Shown here: piece by piece, positions 14,269 through 23,274 of the stretch
Position numbering within the stretch: position 1 is the stretch's first letter
How the letters are laid out: every line of letters begins with the position of its first letter
Origin: Syntrophomonas_A sp050258735
GTDB lineage: Bacteria > Bacillota > Syntrophomonadia > Syntrophomonadales > Syntrophomonadaceae
Reading direction: 5' to 3'
Length of the DNA stretch: 47,800 bases
Assembly (NCBI GenBank): GCA_050258735.1
Contig: JBLMZJ010000094.1
Location: 1 to 47,800 of the forward strand
The notes under the pieces: model-generated
Seen by the model: only the letters and a program-made list of their open reading frames with translations
What the model was told of the DNA's origin: nothing
Database searches by the model: none
Program-made: the position numbers and the translations under genes

Positions 14269-17043
14269 ATGGCCAAGAGCAAGTATGACTCGACTCTCAA
14301 TCTGCCGAAAACTGATTTCCCCATGCGGGCGAATCTTCCGACCAGGGAACCTGAGATCCTGGCTTTTTGGGATAAGATCAATATATATAAGGAGATTCAG
14401 AATCAGAATACCGGCAATGAAAAGTTCATATTGCACGATGGCCCTCCTTATGCAAATGGGGATATCCACCTGGGTCATACCTTAAATAAAGTGCTGAAGG
14501 ATATTATCGTTAAACAGCGTTCGATGATGGGATATGATTCGCCGTATGTGCCGGGCTGGGATACCCATGGGCTGCCTATTGAGCAGCAGGCTATCAAAGC
14601 GCTGGGTATTGACCGCCATCGTACGGATGTGGTGGAGTTCCGGCGGCATTGCAAGGAATATGCCCTGCGCTACATGAATATTCAGAGAGAACAGTTCAAA
14701 CGGCTGGGAGTAAGAGGCGATTGGGAGCATCCATATTTGACCCTTAATCCGCAGTTTGAATCAGTGCAAATCAAGGTTTTCGGAGATATGGCAAACAAGG
14801 GCTATATCTACAAGGGTCTGAAACCGGTTTACTGGTGCGGTGATTGTGAAACCGCCCTGGCCGAGGCCGAAGTAGAATATGATAACAAGACTTCTCCATC
14901 GATCTATGTGAAATTCCCGGTCAAAGATGGTAAAGGAATAATCCCGGCTGACGCCTTTGTGGTCATCTGGACAACGACTCCATGGACCCTTCCGGCCAAT
15001 ACCGGCATCAGTGTACACCCTGAATTTGATTATATCGTAGTACAGGTGGGCGGTGAGAAATATGTCCTGGCCAAAGGGCTGCTGGATAATGTGGCGGCTG
15101 CTCTGGCTTGGGAAGGACATCAGATCGTAGGCGAATTCAAGGGCAAGGCCATCGAAAGGGCAGTATGTTCACATCCTTTCTTTGATCGTGATTCGTTGGT
15201 AGTGCTAGGTGAACATGTTACTCTTGAAGCCGGGACCGGCTGTGTCCATACCGCCCCTGGTCACGGTGAAGACGATTTTTACGTTGGCCGGGAATATGGC
15301 CTGGAGGTCATCTCACCGGTAGACGACAGTGGGCGCTTTACCAGTGAGGCCGGCAAGTTCAAGGGACTTTACGTTCATGACGCCAACGATGATGTTATAG
15401 CTGAATTGGAAAAACAAAATATGCTTCTCAAGGCCAGCAAGCTCGTCCACCAGTATCCTTATTGCTGGCGCTGTAAACATCCGATTATTTACCGGGCTAC
15501 TGAGCAATGGTTTGCATCTATTGAAGGATTCCGTGAAAAGGCTCTGCAATCGATAGATGAAGTTCAATGGATCCCGGCCTGGGGGCGGGACCGCATCTAT
15601 AATATGGTCAGGGACCGCGGCGACTGGTGTATTTCCCGCCAGCGCACCTGGGGTGTTCCCATCCCTATATTCTATTGTGAATCCTGCGGAAAGACCTTGA
15701 TCAATGAACAAACGATTGAACGTATCAGTGGATTGTTTGCCGAGCACGGTTCCGACATCTGGTTCGAAAAAGATGCCGCCTTCCTGGTGCCGGAAGGAGC
15801 AGCTTGTGAATGCGGCAGCACCAGCTTCCGTAAAGAGACCGATATCATGGATGTATGGTTCGATTCAGGTTCCAGCCACCTGGCGGTCCTTGAAACCTAC
15901 GATGAACTGTCATGGCCGGCTGATATGTACCTCGAGGGGAGCGACCAGCATCGCGGATGGTTCAATTCATCCCTTTCGACTTCAGTGGCGGTCAGAGGCA
16001 CAGCACCTTATCGCCAGGTATTGACCCATGGCTTTGTGGTCGATGAACAGGGATATAAGATGTCCAAATCTCTGGGAAATGTAGTCGATCCTCTGCAGAT
16101 GGTTCAAGAACTGGGTGCCGATATTTTGAGACTTTGGGTAGCTTCCTCCGATTATCGCAATGATGTGTCGGTATCCGGCAACATCATCCGTCAGAGCGCC
16201 GAGGCTTACCGCAAGATCCGTAATACCTGCAGGTTCCTGTTGGGTAACCTCTATGATTTCGATGCCACTCAGGATGCAGTTTCCTATGATAATCTCGGAG
16301 AACTGGACAAATGGGCTCTGCTACGCCTGGATCAACTAGTGCGGCGGGTGACCAGAGCATATGAGGAATATGAATTTCATGTAGTATTTCACTCTATTAA
16401 TTACTTCTGTACGGTTGATCTCTCCAACATCTATTTTGATGTGCTGAAAGATAAATTATATTGCTCGGACCCGGCCGACCCTGAACGCAGAGCTGCCCAA
16501 ACCGTTCTCAATGAGATCATCCATGCCCTGGTAGTCATGCTGGCACCGGTGTTGGCTTTTACAACTGAGGAGATTTGGAGCTTCCTTCGTAAGGAATCAG
16601 ATCCCATCAGCGTACAATTGCTGCCCTGGCCGAAAGCCCGGGATGAGTATCAAGACTCTGTCATTGAGGCTAAGATGAGCAAGATCCTGAGTCTGCGCGA
16701 GGTAGCCACCAAGGCCATGGAGGAAGCAAGAGCACTTAAGATCATAGGTCATTCCCTGGGAGCCAAGATCCAGATCTACGCAGAAAGCGAATGGAGAGAA
16801 TTACTCGAACAGACTTCAGATCTCGATAAGATCCTTATTGTGTCTTCTGTAGAACTGATGGATGCTGCCGGGCGCCCGGCTGAAGCGTTGAAGCTGGACG
16901 GAGTCGATGGCATTTGGGTAAACGTAAGTGCGGCGCAAGGCGGCAAATGCGAACGCTGCTGGATCATTGAACCTTCAGTGGGCAACAATCCGGACCATCC
17001 GGCCTTGTGCACCCGCTGCGGAGAGGTAGTAGCCAAACTGTAA
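14269..17043 (+). CDS. ileS: Isoleucyl-tRNA synthetase
   Basis: The 924-residue class I synthetase charges tRNA-Ile. The HIGH motif is HDGPPYANGDIHLGH, followed by VPGWDTHGLPIE. The editing domain is present (WTTTPWTLPANTGISV, GTGCVHTAPGHGEDDF). RDRGDWCISRQRTWGVPIPIFYC, the DVWFDSGSSH segment and KMSKS (GYKMSKSLGNVV) follow. The C-terminal zinc finger CERCW....CTRCGEVV marks the bacterial IleS1-type enzyme. AAAGGTGG eight bases before 14269 fixes the start; a frame extends to 14221 without support. Many Firmicute ileS genes have a T-box leader, but none is seen here. Confidence 0.98.
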   Translation: MAKSKYDSTLNLPKTDFPMRANLPTREPEILAFWDKINIYKEIQNQNTGNEKFILHDGPPYANGDIHLGHTLNKVLKDIIVKQRSMMGYDSPYVPGWDTHGLPIEQQAIKALGIDRHRTDVVEFRRHCKEYALRYMNIQREQFKRLGVRGDWEHPYLTLNPQFESVQIKVFGDMANKGYIYKGLKPVYWCGDCETALAEAEVEYDNKTSPSIYVKFPVKDGKGIIPADAFVVIWTTTPWTLPANTGISVHPEFDYIVVQVGGEKYVLAKGLLDNVAAALAWEGHQIVGEFKGKAIERAVCSHPFFDRDSLVVLGEHVTLEAGTGCVHTAPGHGEDDFYVGREYGLEVISPVDDSGRFTSEAGKFKGLYVHDANDDVIAELEKQNMLLKASKLVHQYPYCWRCKHPIIYRATEQWFASIEGFREKALQSIDEVQWIPAWGRDRIYNMVRDRGDWCISRQRTWGVPIPIFYCESCGKTLINEQTIERISGLFAEHGSDIWFEKDAAFLVPEGAACECGSTSFRKETDIMDVWFDSGSSHLAVLETYDELSWPADMYLEGSDQHRGWFNSSLSTSVAVRGTAPYRQVLTHGFVVDEQGYKMSKSLGNVVDPLQMVQELGADILRLWVASSDYRNDVSVSGNIIRQSAEAYRKIRNTCRFLLGNLYDFDATQDAVSYDNLGELDKWALLRLDQLVRRVTRAYEEYEFHVVFHSINYFCTVDLSNIYFDVLKDKLYCSDPADPERRAAQTVLNEIIHALVVMLAPVLAFTTEEIWSFLRKESDPISVQLLPWPKARDEYQDSVIEAKMSKILSLREVATKAMEEARALKIIGHSLGAKIQIYAESEWRELLEQTSDLDKILIVSSVELMDAAGRPAEALKLDGVDGIWVNVSAAQGGKCERCWIIEPSVGNNPDHPALCTRCGEVVAKL

Positions 17044-17078
17044 TCTCGGGCTTTGCCTTGGGATCAAGGAGGTAGACC

Positions 17079-17360
17079 ATGGAAGAGGGAACCCGGGTGA
17101 TCATTACCGTACTCGGCTATGACAGGATCGGGATCATCTACAATATATCAAAGATATTAGCTGAGACCAGTGTCAATATCCTGGATATCAGTCAAACTAT
17201 CCTGCAGGGGTTTTTCACCATGGTCATGGTGGTGGATATGGCTCGGGCAACCGTTGACGTAGCAGAGCTCCGCCGTCTCCTGGCTGAGAAGGGCAGGGAG
17301 ATGGGGATGGAGATAACTACTCAGCACGAAGATATCTTCAACTTCATGCATCGGATATAA
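17079..17360 (+). CDS. ACT-domain protein (UPF0237)
   Basis: The 93-residue protein is a single ACT domain of the UPF0237 type: TRVIITVLGYDRIGIIYNISKILAETSVNILDISQTILQGFFTMVMVVD. ACT domains bind amino acids and regulate partners. The family is normally encoded next to a UPF0210 (DUF711) protein, as here with the gene at 17605, which suggests that the two act together. AAGGAGG lies nine bases upstream of the ATG. Confidence 0.93.
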   Translation: MEEGTRVIITVLGYDRIGIIYNISKILAETSVNILDISQTILQGFFTMVMVVDMARATVDVAELRRLLAEKGREMGMEITTQHEDIFNFMHRI

Positions 17361-17383
17361 GAGGTCAGGGGTTAGGATATATT

Positions 17384-17584
17384 GCCACAGATTCACACAG
17401 ATTAACACGGATTTTTATTGATGAACTATATTTTTTTAATTCTTTTATCAACTGATGACCTTAATTAGTTTTGTTAAGAGTAACTTATTGTTATTATCTA
17501 TGAAATTTCCATACTTGATTCGAGATACAGGCCATTATAAACCAACATAAAAATAATCTGTGTCCATCTGTGTTAATCTGTGGC
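17384..17584. repeat. Pair of inverted CACAGAT repeats around an AT-rich spacer
   Basis: The left arm (17384-17415) reads GCCACAGATTCACACAGATT followed by AACACGGATTTT. The right arm (17554-17584), read on the minus strand, is AGCCACAGATTAACACAGAT followed by GGACACAGATT. The spacer is about 140 bases, AT-rich and without genes. The right arm creates a false N-terminal extension (SICVNLW) of the next reading frame. Confidence 0.7.
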
Positions 17585-17604
17585 TAAAAAAAGGTGGGTT
17601 TTTA

Positions 17605-18972
17605 ATGCCTTTTAACCTGAGTAAAGATGAGATATTGGAAACGGTTCGTATGGTTCAGGCGGAAAATCTGGACATACGGACTATTACTATGGGCATAAAC
17701 ATCCAGGATTGCCGCGGCAGCAGCGGAAAAGAGACCGGGCGCAGGATATTTGACAAGATAGTCTATCAGGCCCGTGACCTGGTCCGGGTTGGGGTAATCA
17801 TTGAAAAAGAATACGGCATCCCCATAATCAACAAACGCATCTCAATTACACCGGTTGCCATGGTGGCCGATGGACTTTCGGCAGAAGAAATAGTTACTGT
17901 GGCCCGTTACCTTGACCGGGCTGCAGCCGAGGTAGATGTTAATTTCCTGGGAGGGTTTTCCGCGCTGGTCCACAAGGGGTACACCCGGGGTGATCGGGCA
18001 CTGATAGAGGCCATACCTGAGAGTTTGGCCGAAACCGAGCGGGTATGTTCATCTGTCAATGTTGCAACTACCAAGGCTGGCATCAATATGGACGCTGTTT
18101 ACGATATGGGGTTGGTGATAAAAAAGACCGCGGAGCTCACCGCAGACCGCGATGGGCTGGGCTGTGCAAAACTGGTGGTATTCAGCAATGCCGCCGAAGA
18201 TAATCCCTTTATGGCCGGGGCCTTCCACGGCCCGGGTGAACCTGAATGTACGATCAATATCGGGATCAGCGGTCCCGGCGTGGTAGCTAACGTTGTCAAA
18301 TCAAATCCCGGTGTTGATCTCGGTGAGCTGGCGCATATCATAAAAAACACTGCCTTCAAGATAACCCGGACCGGAGAACTGGTAGGCCGAGCTGCTTCCA
18401 AAAGATTAGGTATTCCCTTTGGTATTATCGACCTGTCTCTGGCACCTACACCGGCTATCGGAGATAGTGTTGCAGATATTCTGGAGGCTATGGGGCTGCA
18501 GACAGTTGGTGCTCATGGCACTACCGCCGCATTAGCCATGTTGAATGATGCTGTCAAAAAAGGCGGAGCAATGGCATCGTCTTATGTAGGCGGTCTATCC
18601 GGAGCCTTTATACCAGTAAGTGAAGATGCCGGAATGATAAATGCCGTCCATCGTGGAGCCTTGACCCTGGAGAAGCTGGAAGCTATGACCTGTGTATGCT
18701 CAGTGGGTCTCGATATGATTGCCGTACCCGGCGACACCCCTGCAGAAATAATCTCGGGCATAATTGCTGATGAGGCAGCTATTGGTATGATAAACCGAAA
18801 AACAACTGCTGTTAGATTGATACCGGCTCCGGGCAAGACCGAAGGAGATTGGGTGGAATTTGGCGGCCTCCTGGGCAGAGCCCCGGTGATGCGTGTAAAT
18901 CCTGAATCACCTGCTCTTTTCATCAACCGCAAGGGTCGGATTCCCGCTCCGATTCATTCGCTGAACAACTAG
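17605..18972 (+). CDS. UPF0210/DUF711-family protein
   Basis: The 455-residue protein matches UPF0210 throughout: VQAENLDIRTITMGINIQDC near the start, INKRISITPVAMVADG, NVATTKAGINMDAV, ISGPGVV, FGIIDLSLAPTPAIGDSVADILEAMG and GMINRKTTAVRLIPAPGK. A fold related to anaerobic ribonucleotide reductase and formate lyase has been reported for the family, but the activity is unknown. The ATG at 17605 has AAAAGGTGG eight bases upstream; the longer open frame to 17560 runs into the CACAGAT repeat. It pairs with the ACT-domain gene 245 bases upstream. Confidence 0.93.
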   Translation: MPFNLSKDEILETVRMVQAENLDIRTITMGINIQDCRGSSGKETGRRIFDKIVYQARDLVRVGVIIEKEYGIPIINKRISITPVAMVADGLSAEEIVTVARYLDRAAAEVDVNFLGGFSALVHKGYTRGDRALIEAIPESLAETERVCSSVNVATTKAGINMDAVYDMGLVIKKTAELTADRDGLGCAKLVVFSNAAEDNPFMAGAFHGPGEPECTINIGISGPGVVANVVKSNPGVDLGELAHIIKNTAFKITRTGELVGRAASKRLGIPFGIIDLSLAPTPAIGDSVADILEAMGLQTVGAHGTTAALAMLNDAVKKGGAMASSYVGGLSGAFIPVSEDAGMINAVHRGALTLEKLEAMTCVCSVGLDMIAVPGDTPAEIISGIIADEAAIGMINRKTTAVRLIPAPGKTEGDWVEFGGLLGRAPVMRVNPESPALFINRKGRIPAPIHSLNN

Positions 18973-19038
18973 AAAGGTATGGAGCTTTTCTCCGTCGGGA
19001 ATAATAGAATCATCTATTATTACGGATGGGGTGTTATC

Positions 19039-19485
19039 ATGGACTACCTGGGAAAACTCAATGATAAAAAAGACGAGATCGAAAAGATAATCCGGCATAA
19101 ACAAGAGCTGTTGTCACATTCTCTGATGGAAACTACCGATGAATTATCTGCTTACGATCAGCATCCGGCTGATAGTGCCAGTGAAACCTATGAGCGAGAA
19201 AAGGATCATGGGCTGCTGGAGCTGTACGAACTGGAACTGGAAAAGGTGAACGATGCTCTGGAGAGATACCAGGAAGGCAAATATGGCATCTGTGATACCT
19301 GCGGACAGCCAATAGAACCAAGAAGATTGCAGAGAATGGTCAATACTACTCTTTGTTATAAATGTGCTCTTGAGCGGCAGGACCACTTCCGGGGACCGGC
19401 TGAAGAAGACATCACCGCTGACCATGCTATGGCTGATAGGGGAGAGGCCTTTACGATTGCGGGTTACGACATCTACGACGAGTAG
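19039..19485 (+). CDS. yteA: TraR/DksA-type zinc-finger protein (YteA-like)
   Basis: The 148-residue protein has an N-terminal helical hairpin (residues about 5-85, with DQHPADSASETYEREKD, the YteA signature) and a C-terminal DksA zinc finger (YGICDTCGQPIEPRRL, then CYKCAL). DksA proteins bind RNA polymerase through its secondary channel; YteA is a sporulation-associated Firmicute branch. The ATG at 19039 gives the usual length; an ATG at 18979 would add 20 unrelated residues. The gene follows the UPF0210 gene closely. Confidence 0.87.
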   Translation: MDYLGKLNDKKDEIEKIIRHKQELLSHSLMETTDELSAYDQHPADSASETYEREKDHGLLELYELELEKVNDALERYQEGKYGICDTCGQPIEPRRLQRMVNTTLCYKCALERQDHFRGPAEEDITADHAMADRGEAFTIAGYDIYDE

Positions 19486-19627
19486 AGGAAAACGGGGAAT
19501 AGCCACCCATGCAAGAAATATTAAATAGATTTTAACGTATTTTTAAGAATAAATTAACCAGCCTCTTAAGTGTTGCTAATAAAGAAAACATAAAATAAAT
19601 GTGTGAATCCGTTCTCATCTATGTCCA

Positions 19628-19780
19628 TCCCCCTTCGGGGACAACACCCTACGAGTGCAATGAATGCGCTCTAGCAGGGCCATTAAGGTCGCTCATGCGT
19701 CTTCACGCAATATATGACGCTGTGGTTAAATCGTTCCCTTAGTACTCATCAATGGTTGATTTAACCCCCATATTTGCGTG
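19628..19780 (+). ncRNA. Candidate structured RNA or leader between yteA and the GT4 operon
   Basis: The 349-base gap 19486-19834 has no convincing gene but holds three ordered stems. These are TCCCC/GGGGA with a CTTC loop (19628-19641); GAGTGCA/TGCGCTC with a five-base loop and one G-T pair (19653-19671); and a long hairpin at 19704-19780. The long hairpin has a 12-bp outer stem with one bulged base (CACGCAATATATG against CATATTTGCGTG) and a 9-bp inner stem (GGTTAAATC/GATTTAACC). The last stem ends 55 bases before the GT4 gene, so it could be a leader RNA. No known riboswitch, SRP or 6S motif is recognised. Confidence 0.45.
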
Positions 19781-19834
19781 ATTGGCAAATCCAGTATATA
19801 TTTAGACTAGTGAACTCGGCATGGAGGAAAACCG

Positions 19835-21028
19835 ATGAAGATTGGCATCTTTACCGATAGTTATAAACCGTATACCAGCGGTGTAGTCACGTCGATAAAT
19901 ACATTTAAAGAAGAACTGGGCCGATTAGGTCATAAAGTATATATCTTTGCGCCGAATTATCCCAATTATGAAGAAGAAGAACGCTATGTTTACCGCTACT
20001 ACTCACTGCCGGCACCGACCAATCCTGATTATACACTGGCCATACCGGTATACCCGGGTATGAGGAATCTGCTCAGCCGCCTTGGACTTGATATCATTCA
20101 TGTGCATTCACCGTTTACCATGGGACGGGTTGGCCTGCATTATGCCAAACGTTATGGACTTCCTCTCCTGTTTACATATCATACCCTTTATGATGAATAC
20201 GTCCATTATGTGCCGGTAGCCCAGGATCTTGCTCGGGACGTGACCATCAAATACAGCAGCCACTTTTGCAATCAATGTAACCACATAATTGCGCCCTCGG
20301 CGGAGGTAGCAAACCGTCTTCGCTATTATCGGGTCAAGACCCCCGTTACCATTATTCCGACCGGGGTCCCACTGCATCGCTTTGAACAAGGGGATCGGGA
20401 ATGGCTGCGCAAGCACTACAACATCCCGGAACAAAACAGGATATTATTGTTCGTGGGCCGGTTGACCAAAGAGAAGAATCTGGAATTTCTAATAGATGCT
20501 TTTGCACGCATCAAGGCAGATCAACCGAAGACGACCCTGGTGCTCACCGCGCAGGGACCTCTCGAAAGTGAACTTAAAAAGCAGGTCATCAATCTCGGCA
20601 TGTCTTTGGAAAAGGATGTCATATTTACCGGAGCCCTGCCCTTTGATACCCTGGTGAATGTGTATTTTTCAGCTGATCTCTTCGTATTCTCTTCCGTCAC
20701 TGAAACGCAGGGTTTGGTACTGATTGAGGCCATGGCTGCGGGGTTACCGGTCGTTGCGGTGAGAGCTAACGGAGTCAATGATATGGTAGATAACGATATC
20801 AACGGCAAGTTAACTGCCTGTGAAATCGGGGATTTTGCAGCAGCGGCAGTAGAGCTGTTAAGTGATCCTGCTCTCTACGCACGTTATAAGAAGAACGCAT
20901 TGATCAAAGCAGATATACTATCGGCCGCAAACATGGCCCGTAAACTGGAAAGTGTCTACGAGATAAGTCTGGTCAGAAATCAGCGCCGGCCCAAACGTCT
21001 CCGCGAGCCTTTGCGCTGGATGAGCTGA
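19835..21028 (+). CDS. GT4-family glycosyltransferase (glycolipid type)
   Basis: The 397-residue GT-B enzyme resembles diacylglycerol glucosyl/mannosyltransferases. The N-terminal Rossmann domain begins MKIGIFTDSYKPYTSGVVTSI and contains IIHVHSPFTMGRVG and FTYHTLYDEYVHY. The C-terminal domain contains FVGRLTKEKNLEFLIDAF and the donor-binding EX7E motif in ETQGLVLIEAMAAGLPVVA. It acts at the cytoplasmic membrane face and uses nucleotide sugars. GGAGG lies eight bases before the ATG. It heads a five-gene operon with murT, gatD, hepT and ytpB, so an envelope lipid is the likely acceptor. Confidence 0.88.
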   Translation: MKIGIFTDSYKPYTSGVVTSINTFKEELGRLGHKVYIFAPNYPNYEEEERYVYRYYSLPAPTNPDYTLAIPVYPGMRNLLSRLGLDIIHVHSPFTMGRVGLHYAKRYGLPLLFTYHTLYDEYVHYVPVAQDLARDVTIKYSSHFCNQCNHIIAPSAEVANRLRYYRVKTPVTIIPTGVPLHRFEQGDREWLRKHYNIPEQNRILLFVGRLTKEKNLEFLIDAFARIKADQPKTTLVLTAQGPLESELKKQVINLGMSLEKDVIFTGALPFDTLVNVYFSADLFVFSSVTETQGLVLIEAMAAGLPVVAVRANGVNDMVDNDINGKLTACEIGDFAAAAVELLSDPALYARYKKNALIKADILSAANMARKLESVYEISLVRNQRRPKRLREPLRWMS

Positions 21029-21040
21029 TGGAGGCTTCCT

Positions 21041-22426
21041 ATGAAGAGGCTTAAGATAATTCTTGCGATAATAGTCGGCAAGCTGCTCATAAGATTGAGC
21101 CGTTTGCTTGGCAACCAGGGGAGCAATTTCCCAGGCAGTTTGGCATTGAAGATATACCCGGATCTTCTGAGGGAGATGGCTGCAAGGACCCGGCGGGAGA
21201 TCATTGTTGTCACCGGGACCAATGGCAAGACCACTACCAGCAACATGATTGCCTCTATCCTTCGGGAACAGGGCTATAGCGTGATACATAACCGCGCCGG
21301 AGCCAATATGCTACCAGGAATCACCACGGCTTTCATCGGACAGAACAACATCCTGGGGTTAAAGGAATTTGATTATGCACTCCTGGAAACCGACGAAGCT
21401 ACCATACCAGCCCTGCTTAGAGAAGTAAAACCGGGGATCATGCTCATCACTAATTTTTTTCGGGACCAACTTGACCGATATGGAGAACTGGACCGTATCA
21501 TCAAGGTCATCAATGATGCTCTGAAAGATCAGATCATAAAACTTATCCTTAATGGAGATGACCCGCTGGCCGTTTGCTTCAAATCGGCTGGTGCCATATC
21601 CACTTCTTATTTCGGGTTTGAGCCGACCAGCTACGACGTAATTGACGCCAACGAAAGTAGAGAAGGACGGTACTGTGTCTGTTGCGGGAAGGAACTTGAT
21701 TATCATCGTTACCATTATGCTCAATTAGGTGAGTACTCCTGTCCGCAATGCGGCAACCGCAACCCCGAAGTTCACTTCAAAGGAATCGATCTTGAACTCA
21801 CAGACAAGATTACCATGCGAGTAAATGAATTATTTCTGGAGAGCCCCTATAAGGGCTTCTATAATGCCTATAACATCTTAGCGGCAGTTGCGGTGGCCAA
21901 GAGTCTGGGCATGTCTGATGAGGCTGTCAGAAAGGCTATCCATGATTACCGGCCGCGAGCGGGCAGGATGGAAGAATTCAATATTGAAGGCAAACGGGTA
22001 GTATTGATCCTGGTAAAAAATCCTACCGGTCTAAATCAGAGCCTCTCTGCTGTTAAGGAAGACACTAACCAGAAGAGTGTATTTTTTGCCCTGAATGATA
22101 ATGCTGCTGACGGTCGCGATATCTCGTGGATATGGGATGCCGACCTGGAGATACTCTATGGGGATGACAATAATATCAGAAGGGTGGTCTGTTCCGGCAT
22201 AAGAAGCGGGGATATTGCAGTCAGATTCAAGTATGCCGGTATCGATCCTTCTATAATCGAGATAGAAAGTGATTTGGAAACAGGAATCTGTACCGGGCTG
22301 GATTGCTCAGTTCCGGTCACCTATATTTTATCCACTTATACCGCACTTTTTGATTGTCGAAAGATATTGTTGAAGCTGCAGAAACAATCGGGACTCGTGC
22401 CGTTCAAACAGGCCGTCCGAGGTTAA
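21041..22426 (+). CDS. murT: Lipid II isoglutaminyl synthase subunit MurT
   Basis: MurT, with GatD, amidates the alpha-carboxyl of D-glutamate in lipid II using ATP and glutamine-derived ammonia. The 461-residue protein has a Mur-ligase centre (VVTGTNGKTTTSNMIASIL), LLETDEATIPAL, TNFFRDQLDRYGE, and an inserted zinc ribbon (CVCCGKELDYHRYHYAQLGEYSCPQCG) typical of MurT. The DUF1727 domain is C-terminal (LVKNPTGLNQSL, FALNDNAADGRDISWIWD). It is 12 bases after the GT4 gene and 25 bases before gatD. Confidence 0.96.
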   Translation: MKRLKIILAIIVGKLLIRLSRLLGNQGSNFPGSLALKIYPDLLREMAARTRREIIVVTGTNGKTTTSNMIASILREQGYSVIHNRAGANMLPGITTAFIGQNNILGLKEFDYALLETDEATIPALLREVKPGIMLITNFFRDQLDRYGELDRIIKVINDALKDQIIKLILNGDDPLAVCFKSAGAISTSYFGFEPTSYDVIDANESREGRYCVCCGKELDYHRYHYAQLGEYSCPQCGNRNPEVHFKGIDLELTDKITMRVNELFLESPYKGFYNAYNILAAVAVAKSLGMSDEAVRKAIHDYRPRAGRMEEFNIEGKRVVLILVKNPTGLNQSLSAVKEDTNQKSVFFALNDNAADGRDISWIWDADLEILYGDDNNIRRVVCSGIRSGDIAVRFKYAGIDPSIIEIESDLETGICTGLDCSVPVTYILSTYTALFDCRKILLKLQKQSGLVPFKQAVRG

Positions 22427-22451
22427 GACTGAAGCACTGGAGAGGAAAAGA

Positions 22452-23216
22452 ATGGCTCAATTCAGCATCGCCCATCTCTATCCGGATCTAATGAATCTGT
22501 ATGGTGACCGCGGCAATCTTATATGCATGCAGAAGAGAATGCAATGGTATGGCCATAATTGTAGTATAGAAAACCTCGGACTGCGCGATGATCTGGACCT
22601 GGATCGTTATGATATGGTTTTTATGGGTGGAGGTTCAGATCGGGAACAAGGTCTGGTTTACGAAGACCTGCTTCGTAAGGGCGGCCGCCTGAAGGAGCAG
22701 ATAGAAGCTGGACTGCCAGTGCTTTGTATTTGCGGGGCCTATCAATTATTAGGCCTCTCTTACATTGCCGCTGATGGACAGGCCATGGATGGTCTAAAAT
22801 TTTTTGAATTCCGCACGGTGGCAGGTTCTCCCCGGCTCATCGGTAATGTTCTGATTGAAGCCAATATCGATGGAAAGGCGGTCAGCGTAGTCGGGTTTGA
22901 GAACCACGGAGGGCGTACCATCTTTGACGATCCCGACCTGCAGTCCTTTGGCCGGGTCATAAATGGGTTCGGCAATAACGGAAAGGATGGCGGCGAGGGC
23001 CTTATCTACAAGAACCTTATCGGCACTTACCTTCATGGTCCTCTTTTGCCGAAAAATCCTGCAGTAGCCGACTTCTTCATATCGGCTATGGCCCAACGCA
23101 AGGGAATCGAATTAGCTTACGATCTTGACGACTTCATTGAACAGTTTGCTCATGATCAGGTAAAAGGCAGATTGTTAGGATCGACCCGGCCGGGAAGACG
23201 GCCTGTTACAGTATAG
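22452..23216 (+). CDS. gatD: Lipid II isoglutaminyl synthase glutaminase subunit GatD
   Basis: GatD hydrolyses glutamine and passes ammonia to MurT. The 254-residue class I glutaminase-like domain starts FSIAHLYPDLMNLYGDRGNLICM, a GatD signature. The nucleophile is Cys94 in LCICGAYQLLG, and the catalytic His is in GTYLHGPLLPKNP. GGENHGG-type residues appear as FENHGGRT. It directly follows murT, as in other Gram-positive bacteria. Amidated stem peptides affect transpeptidation and lysozyme resistance. Confidence 0.96.
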   Translation: MAQFSIAHLYPDLMNLYGDRGNLICMQKRMQWYGHNCSIENLGLRDDLDLDRYDMVFMGGGSDREQGLVYEDLLRKGGRLKEQIEAGLPVLCICGAYQLLGLSYIAADGQAMDGLKFFEFRTVAGSPRLIGNVLIEANIDGKAVSVVGFENHGGRTIFDDPDLQSFGRVINGFGNNGKDGGEGLIYKNLIGTYLHGPLLPKNPAVADFFISAMAQRKGIELAYDLDDFIEQFAHDQVKGRLLGSTRPGRRPVTV

Positions 23217-23274
23217 CCGCCTGAAATAACGGGTAAAATACCAGTGATATCCAAGGGAATAGAGGTATTTTGCC

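Noticed and set aside
17560..17604. N-terminal extension SICVNLW of the UPF0210 gene
   Set aside because: This is the translated CACAGAT repeat; a strong ribosome site supports the start at 17605.
19704..19780. Integron attC site from the GTTAAAT and ATTTAAC boxes
   Set aside because: The boxes are in the opposite order to an attC site (GTTAAAT first), and no integrase or cassette gene is present.
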